Part shown: positions 23,313-36,900 of the stretch, one piece after another
Numbering within the stretch: position 1 is the stretch's first letter
Layout of the letters: each line of letters begins with the position of its first letter
Assembly (NCBI RefSeq): GCF_036711975.1
Contig: NC_091966.1
Span: forward strand, 33,549,501 to 33,613,500
Reading direction: 5' to 3'
Source of the DNA: Onthophagus taurus
Lineage: Eukaryota; Arthropoda; Insecta; Coleoptera; Scarabaeidae
DNA: 64,000 bases
The notes under the pieces: generated by a model
What the model was told of the DNA's origin: nothing
Database searches by the model: none
The model's input: the letters and a program-made list of their open reading frames with translations, nothing else
Position numbers and translations under genes: made by a program

Positions 23313-24721
23313 TTTATTATTTAATTTTCATCCGAAACGGTTTTGAAAATAATTTGACCAAAAGTGATGAACTTTTATCACAAACATTTATCATATAGCT
23401 TGTTTTAAAATAAAAAGAGAAGAATGAGAATTGTCGTAAAACGTATTGTTGCATTTATTTGCTGGATTAAAATTATACAAAAATACTTTACTATTAATAT
23501 ATTTTTTTGTCTGCAACTTTTATTTAACGTGCGACATAAATCAAAAAGATTACACGTACTTTTACAAAATCAGATAAGAATACAGGACTGGAACAAAACA
23601 TTGGCTGTTAAACAAATTGTTGTAAAAAAAAACTGCAATAAATTGTAAAATGTTATTATTCATAGCCATAGTGTAAATATTATCGTGTTAAGAAGTTGTT
23701 TTTTTATACCATTTTGAAGAAATTTCAATAATGTTTCAATTTTAATATTTAACGTTTTGAGAAATCTTATCCAAGGAAACATTTTTAACTTAACTCCACA
23801 AGCAAAGAACCTGCTGTAGCTGCAATTCTTTTGCTCCTGCATGTACAGATTGTTATTCGAACTATTTTGGAACCAACAAGAAGTATTGTTGTAATATTTT
23901 ACCAAACTTATTGATTCAACCTCTCATTAACATTTAATTTACGCCACGAAAACACTGCTCATAAATAAACTTGATAGCTGACAAAAGATTACTTGGCAAT
24001 GAAACATATTTGTCATTGAACGAAATTAAATTAAATTATTGTTTATAGGTCTCTTTTAAGAACTGAGGAATGTATACAAATAATCGATTTAACTAGTATG
24101 TGGCTAAGAAATCATTATTTTATGCTTTTATTATGGGCATATTTTTTAGCCTCAATTTTTTTTAAATAAAGTGTTCATTATATGAGACCACTCATTACAT
24201 ATGCGTGTCTTGTGTTGTGGAATACATCGTTAGCCAATTAAAATAGCTTGAAATGACCCAAAGACAATTACAAGTTAATTATTCACTAAGTTATAATTTA
24301 TATTCAAAAAGATGGTGTACAGAAAAACTATGTCAACATTTAATAACTATTTAAAAAAATTAATCCAACCCAAAACTAATTTAAATAAAACAGCTTTGCA
24401 ATGAAACGTACCCGCACCGTTTTATAATGAATCCGTCCCTGTAAATATAAAATAAAAATAATTACAAAGAATAGTTAGAATTCCATTACGCGAACCTTAC
24501 ATTAATCTTAATTTTAAAACTAAATATTGTATTGTTTCGAAATTTATCTCATTATTAATAAAAATTATAAAAAGTAAAAGTTGGTGTACAATAGAATTCC
24601 AACATTCATAATTTTATGTCGTCTTTCAATGGAAGATCCCAAGACAAGTAATTTATCGTTATTGTTATCAACAAAAGGATCTTATCACAATTTAAATTTA
24701 GTTCCGAAATTTTGATATACA
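23313..24721. other. Head-to-head spacer between SLC5-4 and SLC5-5
   Basis: AT-rich DNA without a supported ORF. It must contain both promoters. The SLC5-5 TATA box is at its right end; no clear one is visible for SLC5-4. Confidence 0.5.
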
Positions 24722-24729
24722 TATAAATA
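24722..24729 (+). promoter_or_regulatory. TATA box of SLC5-5
   Basis: TATAAATA, 102 bp before the ATG, followed by a C-rich stretch. Position is plausible for a TATA box with a short 5' UTR. Confidence 0.45.
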
Positions 24730-24823
24730 CCCCTACCTAACATTAGCAAGAAGTAATGTCGAAAACGCATTATTTTAATTACGTTGGTTTCCGTTAGTAG
24801 ATTTAGATAGAGATATATCAACA

Positions 24824-27800
24824 ATGAATGAAAAAGACGTTCACCAAACGAGTACCATTGATAATCTACATTTAATTGCCGCCAGCATTTCCGATACTAG
24901 TTCAATTTATAATGAAAAATTTACCTGGTACGATTATTCCTTCTTCACAATTATGTTGGCGGCGAGCGCTTTAATTGGTGTCTACTTTGGATTTTATAAG
25001 AAGCAGGAAACGATGAAGGATTATCTATTCGGTGGAAAAAATATGGGCGTTTTACCCATATCCATGTCCATGACTGCAAAGTAAGTTATAATTTTAATTA
25101 AAATTCACATAATTAAAAAAAAATCATTTTAGTGCTGTTTCTGGAATATCTCTTTTAGCAATTCCAGCTGATATATATCGATACGGAACCGCTTATTGGT
25201 TTGGTTATCCCGCAACAATCTTAATAGTTGTATTGTCTTATTTCGTTTTCTTACCCGTCTTTTTTAAATTACAAATCACAAGTACTTTTCATTATCTCAA
25301 ATTGAGATTTGATACTAAAACAAGACTCTTAGGATCATTATTATATGGGATATATTCGTTTTTATATCTTCCAATTGTCATTTATGTTCCAGCTTTAGCT
25401 TTAGCTCAAGGTAAATTTAAAAAAAAATGTATTTATAAATTTAATACTTTTTTTTACAGCTACAGGTCTTCATTTACATGTAATAACTTGGTTGGTTTGC
25501 ATAGTTTGTATTTTTTATACAAGCGTGGGGGGTTTAAAAGCCGTCGTTTATTCAGATACATTACAATTTATTTTGATAATGAGTAGTTTATTAATTGTAT
25601 TTGTGATGGGTACTTATAAAGCTGGGGGAATTTGGAACGTATTAAACATTGCTTATGAAAACGAACGATTTTCAATTCCGTAATAAGAAAATATTAAATC
25701 AACAATTTTTTTTTTTAATTAATTTAATTTTAGAGCTGATTTTGATTTAACAAAAAGAGATACGTTATGGTCTGGAACTATAGGAATCTTTTTTACTTGG
25801 TTGTATGGTAATGCGATTAATCAAGTTTTGATTCAGAAATGTTTAGCTTTGCCATCAAGAAAACATATAAAAACGTAATTATTTATTAATTCAATTTATA
25901 AATAAAAAGTGATTCATACGTTTTTCTTTATTATTTTAGAAGCTTGATTCTTTATTGTATTGGTATATTTATAATAGGAACGTTATGCGTTACGAACGGT
26001 TTATTAATTTACGCTTATTTTTGGAATTGTGACCCAGTTGAATCTGGAATTTTAGAAAAACACGATCAATTAATCCCATTCTATATCATAAATATTTTAA
26101 AAATACCTGGGTTACCCGGATTATTTATAGCCGGAATTTTTAGTGCAGCTTTAAGGTAATTATTTAGAGCTTAATGTTTATAACTCACATTAATTTAAAA
26201 ATTTAGCACATTATCAGGAAGTATGAACGGCCTCTCAGGAACTATTTACGAAGATTTTATCGGACCAAGACTATCAAAGAAAATAAGCGAATCCACCAAA
26301 AGTAAAATTCTAAAATTAATCGCCGTTTTAATCGGTGCTATTTGTACTGTTTTGGTGTCCGTTGTTGAACATTTAGGTGGAATTTTAGCACTTTCAAATA
26401 GTTTATTAGGTGTTACAACGGGAACTATTGTTGGATTATTCTCGGTTGGGATGTTAATTCCAATGGTTAACTCTAAGGTAAAACTTTAACAAACTTTTTT
26501 GTTAACTATTGATTGATACTATATTTTTTGAAGGGTGCTTATTATGGTGGGTTAACAACATTAACTATTATGACCGTAATAGTTGGTGGGTATCAGTGGA
26601 ATCAAAGTCAAGGAAACTTGGTTTACCCAACTTTACCCATCTCAGTGGAAGGTTGTTCTAATTCGAGTATATTATTGGAAAATCTTAATAAAACGTAAGA
26701 CAATTAAATTATTATTGATATACAAGTGTCAAAAAAGATCGTTCCAACACATACTAATATGGTAACTAAGTTGATGTAAATTTAAATTAATATACCAACC
26801 TTTTGTATTGTAAATAATGGTTATCCCAAGAACGGTAGAACCCATCCTTTGTATCCTTCGTTCTTTTGTAATCTAGAAAAGTGCTTCTAGTTCTAGATCT
26901 AGTGTTAGTTCTAACATTAGCTAATTCCAAGTTTAAAATAGTAGTTCTCTTCCCCATTTTTGATGTCATCAACGGACCGTCGAGCTATGTACCTGTAACC
27001 GGAATGTAACTTAGTTTCTACCGTCCTGGGGATTTTCCATTTTCCATTACAGCTTCTTCGATGTAGAAGGTGCCTTGTACATCTGAGAACGTTATTTTTT
27101 GACAGTTTGTATAATGGACACTTTACAAGTAGTGTGAATTTCATATGAATAATTTCACTTTGAAATAAAATGAGCAAACTTTTTATAATAACTAGTTCGA
27201 AATTTCGAAATAACGAATCAATGCCTGATGATAAACTGCAATGAGCAACTTCTTGGGGTAAATTCTTCTAAATATATTAGCTCCTATCCAGCAACCATAC
27301 GGATAATGAGAGTATTAAATTGGAACCAATAAGCAATTTCGAATATCAACAAGAACGTATTGAATATTTAAGTAATGCAAAGATAAAAACGTAGGAAAAG
27401 TAAAAAACTTTTTTGAGAAATAATAATAAAAATGTTTAATTTTATCAAGTATACATGTTTCGAAACTAATGTTTCATCTTCAGTACCTAAATTTAAAAGA
27501 AAATAAGAAACAATTAACAAATGTTAAACGGAACGTGTTAATACGGTAGGAGAAATCGGACTTTGAAAAAGTGAACTTACTTGGATTAATATACAATAAA
27601 TGGAAAAATTATTAGGTAGTAGGTGGGGTTTTAAAAATATATCAAGATATCCTTCTACTTTTCAACAGATAAAAAATTATCATAAATAATTTTTAAAAAA
27701 TTATAAACAAAAAACCCTTTCAACAATCTAGTCAATCTTGGAATACAAACATACAATAGGGGTGTGGTTTAAAAAACGTTTTATGTCGGTACACGTACGG

Positions 27801-30800
27801 AATACAGAATGATGAAAAATTCTTTGAAGTAATCAGTTAAAATTTATGGTATAGGCGGGTGTATTTGTTATCTAATAATTCATTTAATAGAACATTGGTG
27901 TTATCCTTGGAATGTTTATAGATCTCATATTCTTCCAGTAAGTCCAACTTCAAAGATTTAGGTTGGTGATGAATGAGTTCTGTATTGTTAAGATTTATTT
28001 TATGATTAGTTTCATTAATATGTTTGAAAATCGCGGAATTTTTATCTTTATTATGTTCTTTGAAGCGTGTTAATAAATTTCTCCCTGTTTGACCTATATA
28101 AATTTTGTTACACTCACTACAGGAAATTTTGTAAACTCCATTGAGTAAGTGAAAATGAAATTTGTGTTTATTATTGACGAGGATATTGGAAATTTTAGTG
28201 TTGTTTTTAGTGGCTATGTATATGTTATGTTTTTTAGTTATGTGGTGTAATTGATTGATTATGGGGTTGTACTTAGATAAAGAAATATATTTAGGTGGCA
28301 GTTTGTAGTGAGGATAAATGAATGAGATGATTTTATTGTTATGTACTTTGTAGAAGATGGTTTGCATGTCTTTAATGTTATAACCGTTATTTAAGCCTAT
28401 TTTTATGATATTACAAATTTCCGAATTGAAATTTTCAGTGTTGAGGGGTGTGTTGATGGCTCTGTTGAATAGGAATCTAAACGCAGCCTCTTTATATTTG
28501 AAGCTGGTAAAGGAATTTTTAGGTATAATTGTGTCTGTAGTAGTGGGTTTACGGAAAATGTTGAAAATGAGGGAAGAATTGGATAGGTTTTTGGAAATTT
28601 TTAAATCTAGAAAATTAATGCTATTATTAACTTCTTTCTCAATTGTGTATTCGAGATTGCTGAGATTATTTATCAAATTAAATAGAGCTATAAAATTAGC
28701 ATCAGACCCATCATAAAGAATGAGGATGTCATCAACATATCTACAATAGAATTTTATATATTTGGTGGCAAAATGATTTTTTAAGGAAAATAATTGATAT
28801 TCTAAGTTGGAGACGTAAAAATCTGCAAGAAGGCCAGACAAGGGGGAACCCATAGGTAAACCGTCTGCCATTTCGTAGAAATGGTCATTAAAAATGGGTT
28901 CCCCCTTGTCTGGCCTTCTTGCAGATTTTTACGTCTCCAACTTAGAATATCAATTATTTTCCTTAAAAAATCATTTTGCCACCAAATATATAAAATTCTA
29001 TTGTAGATATGTTGATGACATCCTCATTCTTTATGATGGGTCTGATGCTAATTTTATAGCTCTATTTAATTTGATAAATAATCTCAGCAATCTCGAATAC
29101 ACAATTGAGAAAGAAGTTAATAATAGCATTAATTTTCTAGATTTAAAAATTTCCAAAAACCTATCCAATTCTTCCCTCATTTTCAACATTTTCCGTAAAC
29201 CCACTACTACAGACACAATTATACCTAAAAATTCCTTTACCAGCTTCAAATATAAAGAGGCTGCGTTTAGATTCCTATTCAACAGAGCCATCAACACACC
29301 CCTCAACACTGAAAATTTCAATTCGGAAATTTGTAATATCATAAAAATAGGCTTAAATAACGGTTATAACATTAAAGACATGCAAACCATCTTCTACAAA
29401 GTACATAACAATAAAATCATCTCATTCATTTATCCTCACTACAAACTGCCACCTAAATATATTTCTTTATCTAAGTACAACCCCATAATCAATCAATTAC
29501 ACCACATAACTAAAAAACATAACATATACATAGCCACTAAAAACAACACTAAAATTTCCAATATCCTCGTCAATAATAAACACAAATTTCATTTTCACTT
29601 ACTCAATGGAGTTTACAAAATTTCCTGTAGTGAGTGTAACAAAATTTATATAGGTCAAACAGGGAGAAATTTATTAACACGCTTCAAAGAACATAATAAA
29701 GATAAAAATTCCGCGATTTTCAAACATATTAATGAAACTAATCATAAAATAAATCTTAACAATACAGAACTCATTCATCACCAACCTAAATCTTTGAAGT
29801 TGGACTTACTGGAAGAATATGAGATCTATAAACATTCCAAGGATAACACCAATGTTCTATTAAATGAATTATTAGATAACAAATACACCCGCCTATACCA
29901 TAAATTTTAACTGATTACTTCAAAGAATTTTTCATCATTCTGTATTCCGTACGTGTACCGACATAAAACGTTTTTTAAACCACACCCCTATTGTATGTTT
30001 GTATTCCAAGATTGACTAGATTGTTGAAAGGGTTTTTTGTTTATAATTTTTTAAAAATTATTTATGATAATTTTTTATCTGTTGAAAAGTAGAAGGATAT
30101 CTTGATATATTTTTAAAACCCCACCTACTACCTAATAATTTTTCCATTTATTGTATATTAATCCAAGTAAGTTCACTTTTTCAAAGTCCGATTTCTCCTA
30201 CCGTATTAACACGTTCCGTTTAACATTTGTTAATTGTTTCTTATTTTCTTTTAAATTTAGGTACTGAAGATGAAACATTAGTTTCGAAACATGTATACTT
30301 GATAAAATTAAACATTTTTATTATTATTTCTCAAAAAAGTTTTTTACTTTTCCTACGTTTTTATTTATTACTAGAGAAATATGGAGAATTTCATCCCATT
30401 TATAATGCAAAGATATTCTGCGACTGCAGAATGATTGTGAACATGACCTAGATTAAATTAGTAAAACGAAATACGGCATAAAACTTGCTAATTAAACGTT
30501 GTTGGTGAACTAGTACTTTTTACGGATAAACGGCAATATATTGTGCATTATTCTAAACCAGCTTGTCAAATAAGTCATTAGATCCCTGGATGTGGTGAAG
30601 TTCATAAAGACTTTATATAACTTTATATAGACTTTATATAAGACTTTTTATAAAGACCAAGTATATACATAATGGAACTGTTAGATACCAACAAAGTCAA
30701 ATCACTCTGCTTTACTACACACAACAATATGTAAACATGATAAATGTAGAAAACGTACGAAGCAGAAAGGCCTTCCTTGCAACCCACCTCGAAATATAAA

Positions 30801-33173
30801 GTAAAAGTATGATTCTAATCTTTGCAGTGTGTGCGATCCTTAAAACAATAACAAAAATAAAATTACAAAAGCACAAAATCCATATTCTAGGGAAAATGTT
30901 CAAACATTTTGAAACAAGTAGATATTTTCTTGTAGAGTTTTTTATAGACACTTTATACGAGTTCGAAGTCTTCTTTATTTGTTTCCGAAGCTATATTCAG
31001 AACAGATACGTGACACTAAAATGCGCATCGAATGTTTCAAAGATTCTAACAGAAAGTGAACCTCAAGCATTGATTATTTATCTGACATGAGACATCTATA
31101 AAGAACCTGATAAGAACCAAATAACCATTTGATTTGAAAACATCACTCGCATATACTAAAACATACACTACATATATCTGCAGAAAATAATTTAATCAGA
31201 AACAGGGAGTGAACCAGGTAAAATAAAAAGTAGTAATTTGTACTTGAAAATACATATTGGAGAGAAATTTAATTCCTACGAAGCAAACACTAGTGGTGGT
31301 TACTCAAAGGTATATAACATCCTGCTTTTTGGCTCTATACAAAAGTGATAATAGTCGAAACAAGTACCTACGAGCCTACTGCCTGGGTATAATAAGTAAT
31401 AACAAGTTAAGGGACAACGAAGACTGAATAGTCCATAGAGAGGAGTGGTATTAAGGTTGATCGATGTTTCAACAATGTTAAAGGAATCTCGTGAAAACTC
31501 TCTAAAAATCTAGAATTAATTCAAGGACTTTGCTGGTTACGTTTAAGTTTTTGTAAAACAAAAGAGGGATCAGAAATGAGTTCCACACCAACAAGCAGTT
31601 TGGTTCACTCTACAATTTTGATAAGTTTTATGGCAATGAAATGAACTAATACAGCAGCTAATGAGCAGTTGTTCTTGTTCTGTTAATGTTAAATTAAAAT
31701 TATTAGATGATTTCATAAATGGATTTCTAATCCAATCAAATTATTTAGTGTTTTTCTTCAATATTTGGTAAATGTTCGACAATTATTAGAAGTGTTTCCA
31801 AATTGCCTTCAACAGGTTTTGTTTTCCAAATCTGCAGTACTTTTTGTAACGCTTTCATGTTGGTGATGGATCTGAGAACATTTTCTTTTTTGTCTTGCAT
31901 GCTAGAATACAAAATATTAAGTTGCTGAAATCTTAATGTTACACTAACTACATTTATTTCTATATCAGGAGACATTTCTATAATATTCCTGCAAGCTGTA
32001 TCGTTGGGCAGTGGAATCATGTTTATTTTCATTGCTGTTATATTTCCTAGCATTATCATGACCATTTATTTGTATACAGGTAAAAAAAAGTTACTCACCT
32101 AATGTATTGGGCTTATAGTGGCTTTTATATTTTGTGATCAATTGTGAGACTTTGTAAGATGAAATTTGAGCTTTATCTGAAACAGTCATCGTACTTTTAA
32201 AACAATTCGCCATTGTTGTTTGCTAATAACTTATAGAGCAACGTTGTAAAATAGAGTGGACAGTTTTAAAATGCTAATTAACAAAAAAGGTCATATTTGC
32301 GTGTTGGGCGAGATTTTACTTTCTTCCATATATCTTATTAAAAAAAAAAGATTTCTTAATACTTCCAATCGATGCATGCGAAGATCTGTTGACAAAATCC
32401 AAAACTGGCAGACAATTGTATTAAATAGTAGGGAAATGAATAATGAAAATTTTCTTGCACAAACCCTATCACAATGCTTTCTGCGACTAAAAAAAACAGT
32501 GAAATAGAAATGGTGAAATCATCAAATATTTGAGAGGCTTTTTCGACCATTACCTTATTTGGAAATTCATCATCAATAAGAAAATCATGACGTAGACTTT
32601 CTCAAAGATAATATCGATGCTCCTAATTACCCCATAAATGGAGAAGCACGCACTATGAGTGGTGAAGATTTGAGAGGAGAATGGCAATGAAAGTGTTAAG
32701 GTTAACTTGGAGAATAGAAAAGATAAAAATCACAACTTGTTCTCAAAAAAGGTTGCAAATGAAAATAAATTCATACTTAAAGAGATATCAGAAACATTAT
32801 ATTCGCTAAAATAGAAGATATGAAACCTTAGAACATAAATTTATTAATGTTATTCACACTACTTTTACCCTGATATCTAAAATATTTACTAATTCTTTTG
32901 TATTATTTTTAAAGAATTTCAACAACAGCAGCTCACAACGAAGACGTTTTCTTCTTATTTAGAATCTCTTTTTATTGGTACACTTTAATAGGTTTAATAA
33001 TTTTCACAATCACCAGTGTATTAATTAGTTCGTGCACTAAAACTGGAAAGATCGTCAGCAGGGATTTACTAAGTCCTGTAATTTACAGGTTTTTATCTGA
33101 AAATTATATGACATCACCTCCTACTTATACATCAATAGATAAAGCTTTAATTGTAATTGAAAATAATAAATAA
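24824..33173 (+). CDS. SLC5-5: sodium-coupled solute transporter with split exon 3
   Basis: Eight exons: 24824-25080, 25133-25410, 25460-25679, 25734-25874, 25940-26155, 26207-26477, 26534-26694, 32915-33173; the frame closes to 600 residues. The N-terminus is longer than in its neighbours (about 30 extra residues before FTWYDYSFF). Marks: [47 protein letters not shown] and STLSGSMNGL. The last exon (final helix FYWYTLIGLIIF, then DLLSPVIYRFL) is separated by a 6.2-kb intron that holds a Penelope-like inverted pair and a hAT fragment. It is recognised by phase (AC|A) and homology. If that exon were not joined the protein would lack its last helix. Predicted plasma-membrane symporter, substrate unknown. 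Confidence 0.85.
26695..27372. other. Start of SLC5-5 intron 7
   Basis: No gene or recognised repeat is seen between the donor and the Penelope-like insertion. Confidence 0.5.
27373..27385. repeat. Target-site duplication, left copy
   Basis: TAATGCAAAGATA, repeated exactly at 30403-30415, brackets the whole inverted Penelope-like pair. Confidence 0.6.
27386..28854 (-). mobile_element. Penelope-like retroelement, left arm of inverted pair
   Basis: A minus-strand ORF at 27837-28871 (344 residues) holds the C-terminal part of a Penelope-type reverse transcriptase. It starts at the ADGLPMGSPLSG motif and contains the catalytic YCRYVDDILIL, followed by a GIY-YIG endonuclease (GVYKISCSECNKIYIGQTGR, then LTRFKEHN). 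The N-terminal RT motifs are missing, so the copy is 5'-truncated. The remaining frame is open. The 3' flank to 27386 matches the right arm base for base where compared. It cannot act alone without the missing RT part. Confidence 0.88.
28855..28892. other. Centre of the Penelope palindrome
   Basis: About 38 bp that separate the two arms. The left ORF runs five codons into it (MADGLP...), beyond where the arms are complementary. Confidence 0.7.
28893..30402 (+). mobile_element. Penelope-like retroelement, right arm of inverted pair
   Basis: The plus-strand ORF at 28894-29910 (338 residues) is identical in protein sequence to the left arm from MGSPLSG onward: RT with YVDD, then a GIY-YIG endonuclease ending in TRLYHKF. 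The complementary arm extends to about 30363. A further 39 bp without a partner on the left follow before the second copy of the 13-bp direct repeat. As in the left arm, the 5' part of the RT is absent. Confidence 0.88.
30403..30415. repeat. Target-site duplication, right copy
   Basis: TAATGCAAAGATA, an exact repeat of 27373-27385, closes the inverted Penelope-like insertion. Confidence 0.6.
30416..31740. other. SLC5-5 intron 7, middle part
   Basis: AT-rich intron with short unsupported ORFs on both strands. A small stutter of CTTTATATAA-like words occurs at about 30605-30650. Nothing else is recognised. Confidence 0.45.
31745..32215 (-). mobile_element. hAT-type transposase fragment
   Basis: The minus strand at about 32100-32200 reads SSYKVSQLITKYKSHYKPNT. 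After a break, 31745-32065 reads GNITAMKINMIPLPNDTACR then IIEMSPDIE, resembling the segment (..KPHTIGE.., ..IPLSNDTV.RRI..MA.DIE) found in hAT/SCAND3-like transposases of arthropods. The ORF then continues into a part like the later LN.LN..LQ and F..KL.LW region, so an internal stretch including catalytic residues is missing. Clearly non-functional. Identification is from motif memory only. Confidence 0.45.
32216..32914. other. SLC5-5 intron 7, right end
   Basis: No supported gene. It ends at the acceptor (TTTTTAAAG) of the last SLC5-5 exon. Confidence 0.5.
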
Positions 33174-33923
33174 AAAAATATAAAGAAGTTTATTTTTTCA
33201 TTAAAAATTAAATTCCTTCTTTGGAAACCATTCTTAATCATCTTTAAATTAAAGTAAATGTGAATAGAAGTTATTATATTATTACTATAAAATATCCCTT
33301 TTTTGTTGATTTGTATGATGAAGTGTGCAAACATTTCTAATAGCATTTCTATATCTATTAGAAAAATGTCTATAATGAACCAACACTACCAGCATAATGC
33401 AAATGAGTGTTAATTACAGTTCCAGCTTGCCACGATGGCGTTAGAAACAATTTAAACGTCAAATTTTTTTATCATTGCAAATTAATACCTGAAATATAAG
33501 GGTAATCAATTTTTATATCATAATTAATGCCGCATGAACAAGTTTAAAAAATGGACCGTAAAGTACCTGTGCATAATTAAGAACCACAAGTATAATTATA
33601 CAATAGAAATGATATACATATACATAGTACCAGCATGTTCTTTAGAATTATAAAATTAATTTCAAGGGATCAACTTTTATAGAAAAATTCAAAAATGTTG
33701 ATTGATAAATATAATAACATATTACCCATTAATCAAAACGTTATAGTATTAGTTCCAATAAATACTAAATGTCGTTTCAATAAAATTAATAACCTATGAA
33801 GAATTTGTTTACGGTTTAAAACCAAAATTCACAGCAATTTTAACACCGCGACCTTCCAAAGAGGTTTAAAATATTTTCTAATACACATTTTCCTATCTTT
33901 AAACGGTTATTGAAGGGGAGAGG
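33174..33923. other. Spacer between SLC5-5 and SLC5-6
   Basis: AT-rich, no ORF of note. It should contain the SLC5-5 3' UTR and the SLC5-6 promoter. Confidence 0.5.
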
Positions 33924-33931
33924 TATAAATA
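33924..33931 (+). promoter_or_regulatory. TATA box of SLC5-6
   Basis: TATAAATA, 68 bp before the ATG, in a GGGGAGAGG context. Confidence 0.45.
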
Positions 33932-33991
33932 TTAACAATAACTCAGGATGTTTTCATTATTCATTATCATTTTCTTCAACGGTTTTGAACG

Positions 33992-36900
33992 ATGGAGAAC
34001 GAAAACGATGCATTTTCTATTATAGATTACGTTGTGTTAGGGTTAATGTTATTAATAAGTTTAGCAATTGGATTCTATTATGCGTTATTTAAGAAACAAA
34101 ATTCAGCTACGGAATATTTACATGGAGGAAAAAATATGAATTTTATTGCGGTTTCTTTATCGATAGTTTCAAGGTAAATTCTTCTTTTAATTATTCTTTT
34201 TTATTAAATTTTTTAAAAATTTTTATTTTTTAGCGTCATTTCTGGAGTTAGTTTAATTTCGGTCCCAACTGAAATTTATTATTATGGATCACAACAACAA
34301 CTAACATTTTTTACAATAATTTTGGTTGGAATTACATCGTATTATTTAATTTTACCGGTTTTTTTCAAACTTCAATTAACCAGTATTTTTAAATATTTCG
34401 AATTAAGATTTAATTCTAAAGTAAAATTGTTTTCATCGATTTTAAATACAATTTTAATGATTATTTATTCACCAATCGTCGTTTATGCACCAGGACTTAT
34501 TGTATCACATGGTAACTTTTTTTTTTATTAACTTTTTTATTAATTTTTATTTTTTATATTTTATTTTTAGTCACAAAAATCAACGTCCATTACATAACAC
34601 CAATTATTTGTTTAGTTTGTATACTTTATACAGTTTTTGGTGGAATCAAAGCGGTTATTTGGACGGATGCTTTGCAATCATTGATAATGATTGGTTCATC
34701 AGCTACGGTTATTGCACTCGGAATCATAGAACATGGTGGAATTGGAAACGTTTTTAAAACGAATTATGAAACGGGTCGATTCATTTTAAAGTTTGTATTA
34801 AAAGTCGCAACTTTTAGTTTAAAAAATAAATTGAAATTCAGATTTGATTTAGATCCAACGTTAAGAGATACGATATGGAGTTTGACTTTTGGCACTTATT
34901 TCCATGTTTTGGGAATATACAGTTTTGGACAAAGTACAATTCAAAAGTATCTATCTTTAAAAGACTTTAAAGATGTAAAAAGGTAAGAAAATAATTTTGA
35001 TTTGATTATTCAAAGTTTAACTACCTCAATAGATAATCTTAAATCGATTTAATACGACCTTTGCAACTCAAAAGGTTGTAATTGCAATGTGTTGTTGCAT
35101 TTATATGTTCATAATTAAGTTCCAGATCATTTCTCGTGAGATGTTTCTTAATTTTAAAGTTTTCAATTTGTCGCCAATGTTTTAAAGTAGATAGTTTGCA
35201 GATGTCTATTGGTCTTAAAAGTTTCAATTACTAGACCAGAAATCATCTTGATACAAGTAATATTTGGCAGTTTAGGGAAGTTTTTGTAATTAAGGACATT
35301 TTATCTATCAGTTACCAAGATATGTTCTTTCATTGTCATTCGTGTTCTTGACAAAATCATCATTCCAGACAAAAGTATCGATAATGAGCTGTCATGTAGT
35401 AAGTCACCTATCTTTGGTAGGCTGAATTTCTCAGTGATTGATTATAGAATCTCTAGTTAGAATTTGGAAGTAGTAGAATAAGGAATAAATTGTGCAGAAT
35501 ATGCCATGGTTACAGATGTTCTGACGATTTTTCTTGTCAACAACTTTCTGTTGATCACGCATAAATAGCGGATGGTTGGGAAGTTTTCCTCACACTTATC
35601 ATACATAATATTAGAAACCAAATTTTTGCGTTGGTCATTAGACGGAACTTCAAAACAAGCTTTATAAGCACTTTGCTGAAAAAATGTTCTATTACGTTTT
35701 TTCCCTCTCTCGCTCTCAAAAAGTGTGCAGCTGTTGTATACATGATAGGAGACATTTACGAGAAGACAGCATGATTGAGAATGAGGAGACATATAAAAAA
35801 GTTGCTGAGACTCATATCAGCATATGGATACATATTAAAGAATGAAGATGTTACTAAAATCTAATTTTTAACATCTCTTACATCATTATTCCAAATTTCC
35901 TTTGATGTTCTATGTAAAATAATTGAATGAAATATTATCACCATTTTTGATCCTAAAATTAATGTATAAATTAATTGATATTTTTTAATAAATCTGTTTA
36001 AGAACAAACATAATTGCATCATTTGGATTAATATTGGTATTTTTCTTGTGCCAACTATGTGGATATGTGGCTTTGGCTCGTTACGTTTTTTGCGATCCTA
36101 AAAGTGTGAATAAAATACAAAAACCCGATCAAATTTTACCTTATTACATCATGGATTTAGGCAAATCATTTCCAGGCTTGGCCGGAATATTTGTAGCTGG
36201 TGTTATTAGCGCCGGATTGAGGTAAAAGAAAACCATGACATTTTTATTCAATTTAATTAATTCTTTTTTTGAAGCACTTTATCGGCCATACTTAACAGTT
36301 TAGCTGCAACAATGTACAACGATTTCTTATGTAATTTATTACCCAATAAAATCGTTAAAAACCACGAAGCAACAACTTTAAAATTTCTCGTCGCTATTTT
36401 AGGGGTTTTATGTGTCTCTATGGTTTATATTATTGAACATTTAGGAACAACACTACTTCCTTTGGTAACAACTTTTCTTGGACTTACAAGTGGTCCGATG
36501 GTAGGGTTATTTTTTGCAGGAATGTTATTACCCAATATAAACGCAACGGTAAGTCATAAATTTATGAATAATATTTATAAAAAACATTAAAAACTTGTAG
36601 AGTGTCTTAATCGGTGGAGTAACCTCCTTAGTAATACTTATATGGATCGTTTTTACTTCACAATGGTATAAAACAAATAAAATGCTTGTATATCCGACTT
36701 TAAATGTGTACACAAATAGTTGTAAATTTCAAACCAACGATTCGAGTATTCTTTTGAATCCAATAACAAATGTAACAATCAATGACGTGCCGTGGATTTA
36801 TAGAATATCTCACCATCTTTACCCAATTATTGGAGTTATAGTTGTTGTAGTAATAAGCTTAATAGCGAGTTATTTCTTTAAAAATAAGGAGCCTGTTAAT

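Noticed and set aside
28405-28716. ORFs of 103 codons on the opposite strand in each Penelope arm
   Set aside because: Antisense shadow of the RT ORF, present identically in both arms because the arms are copies.
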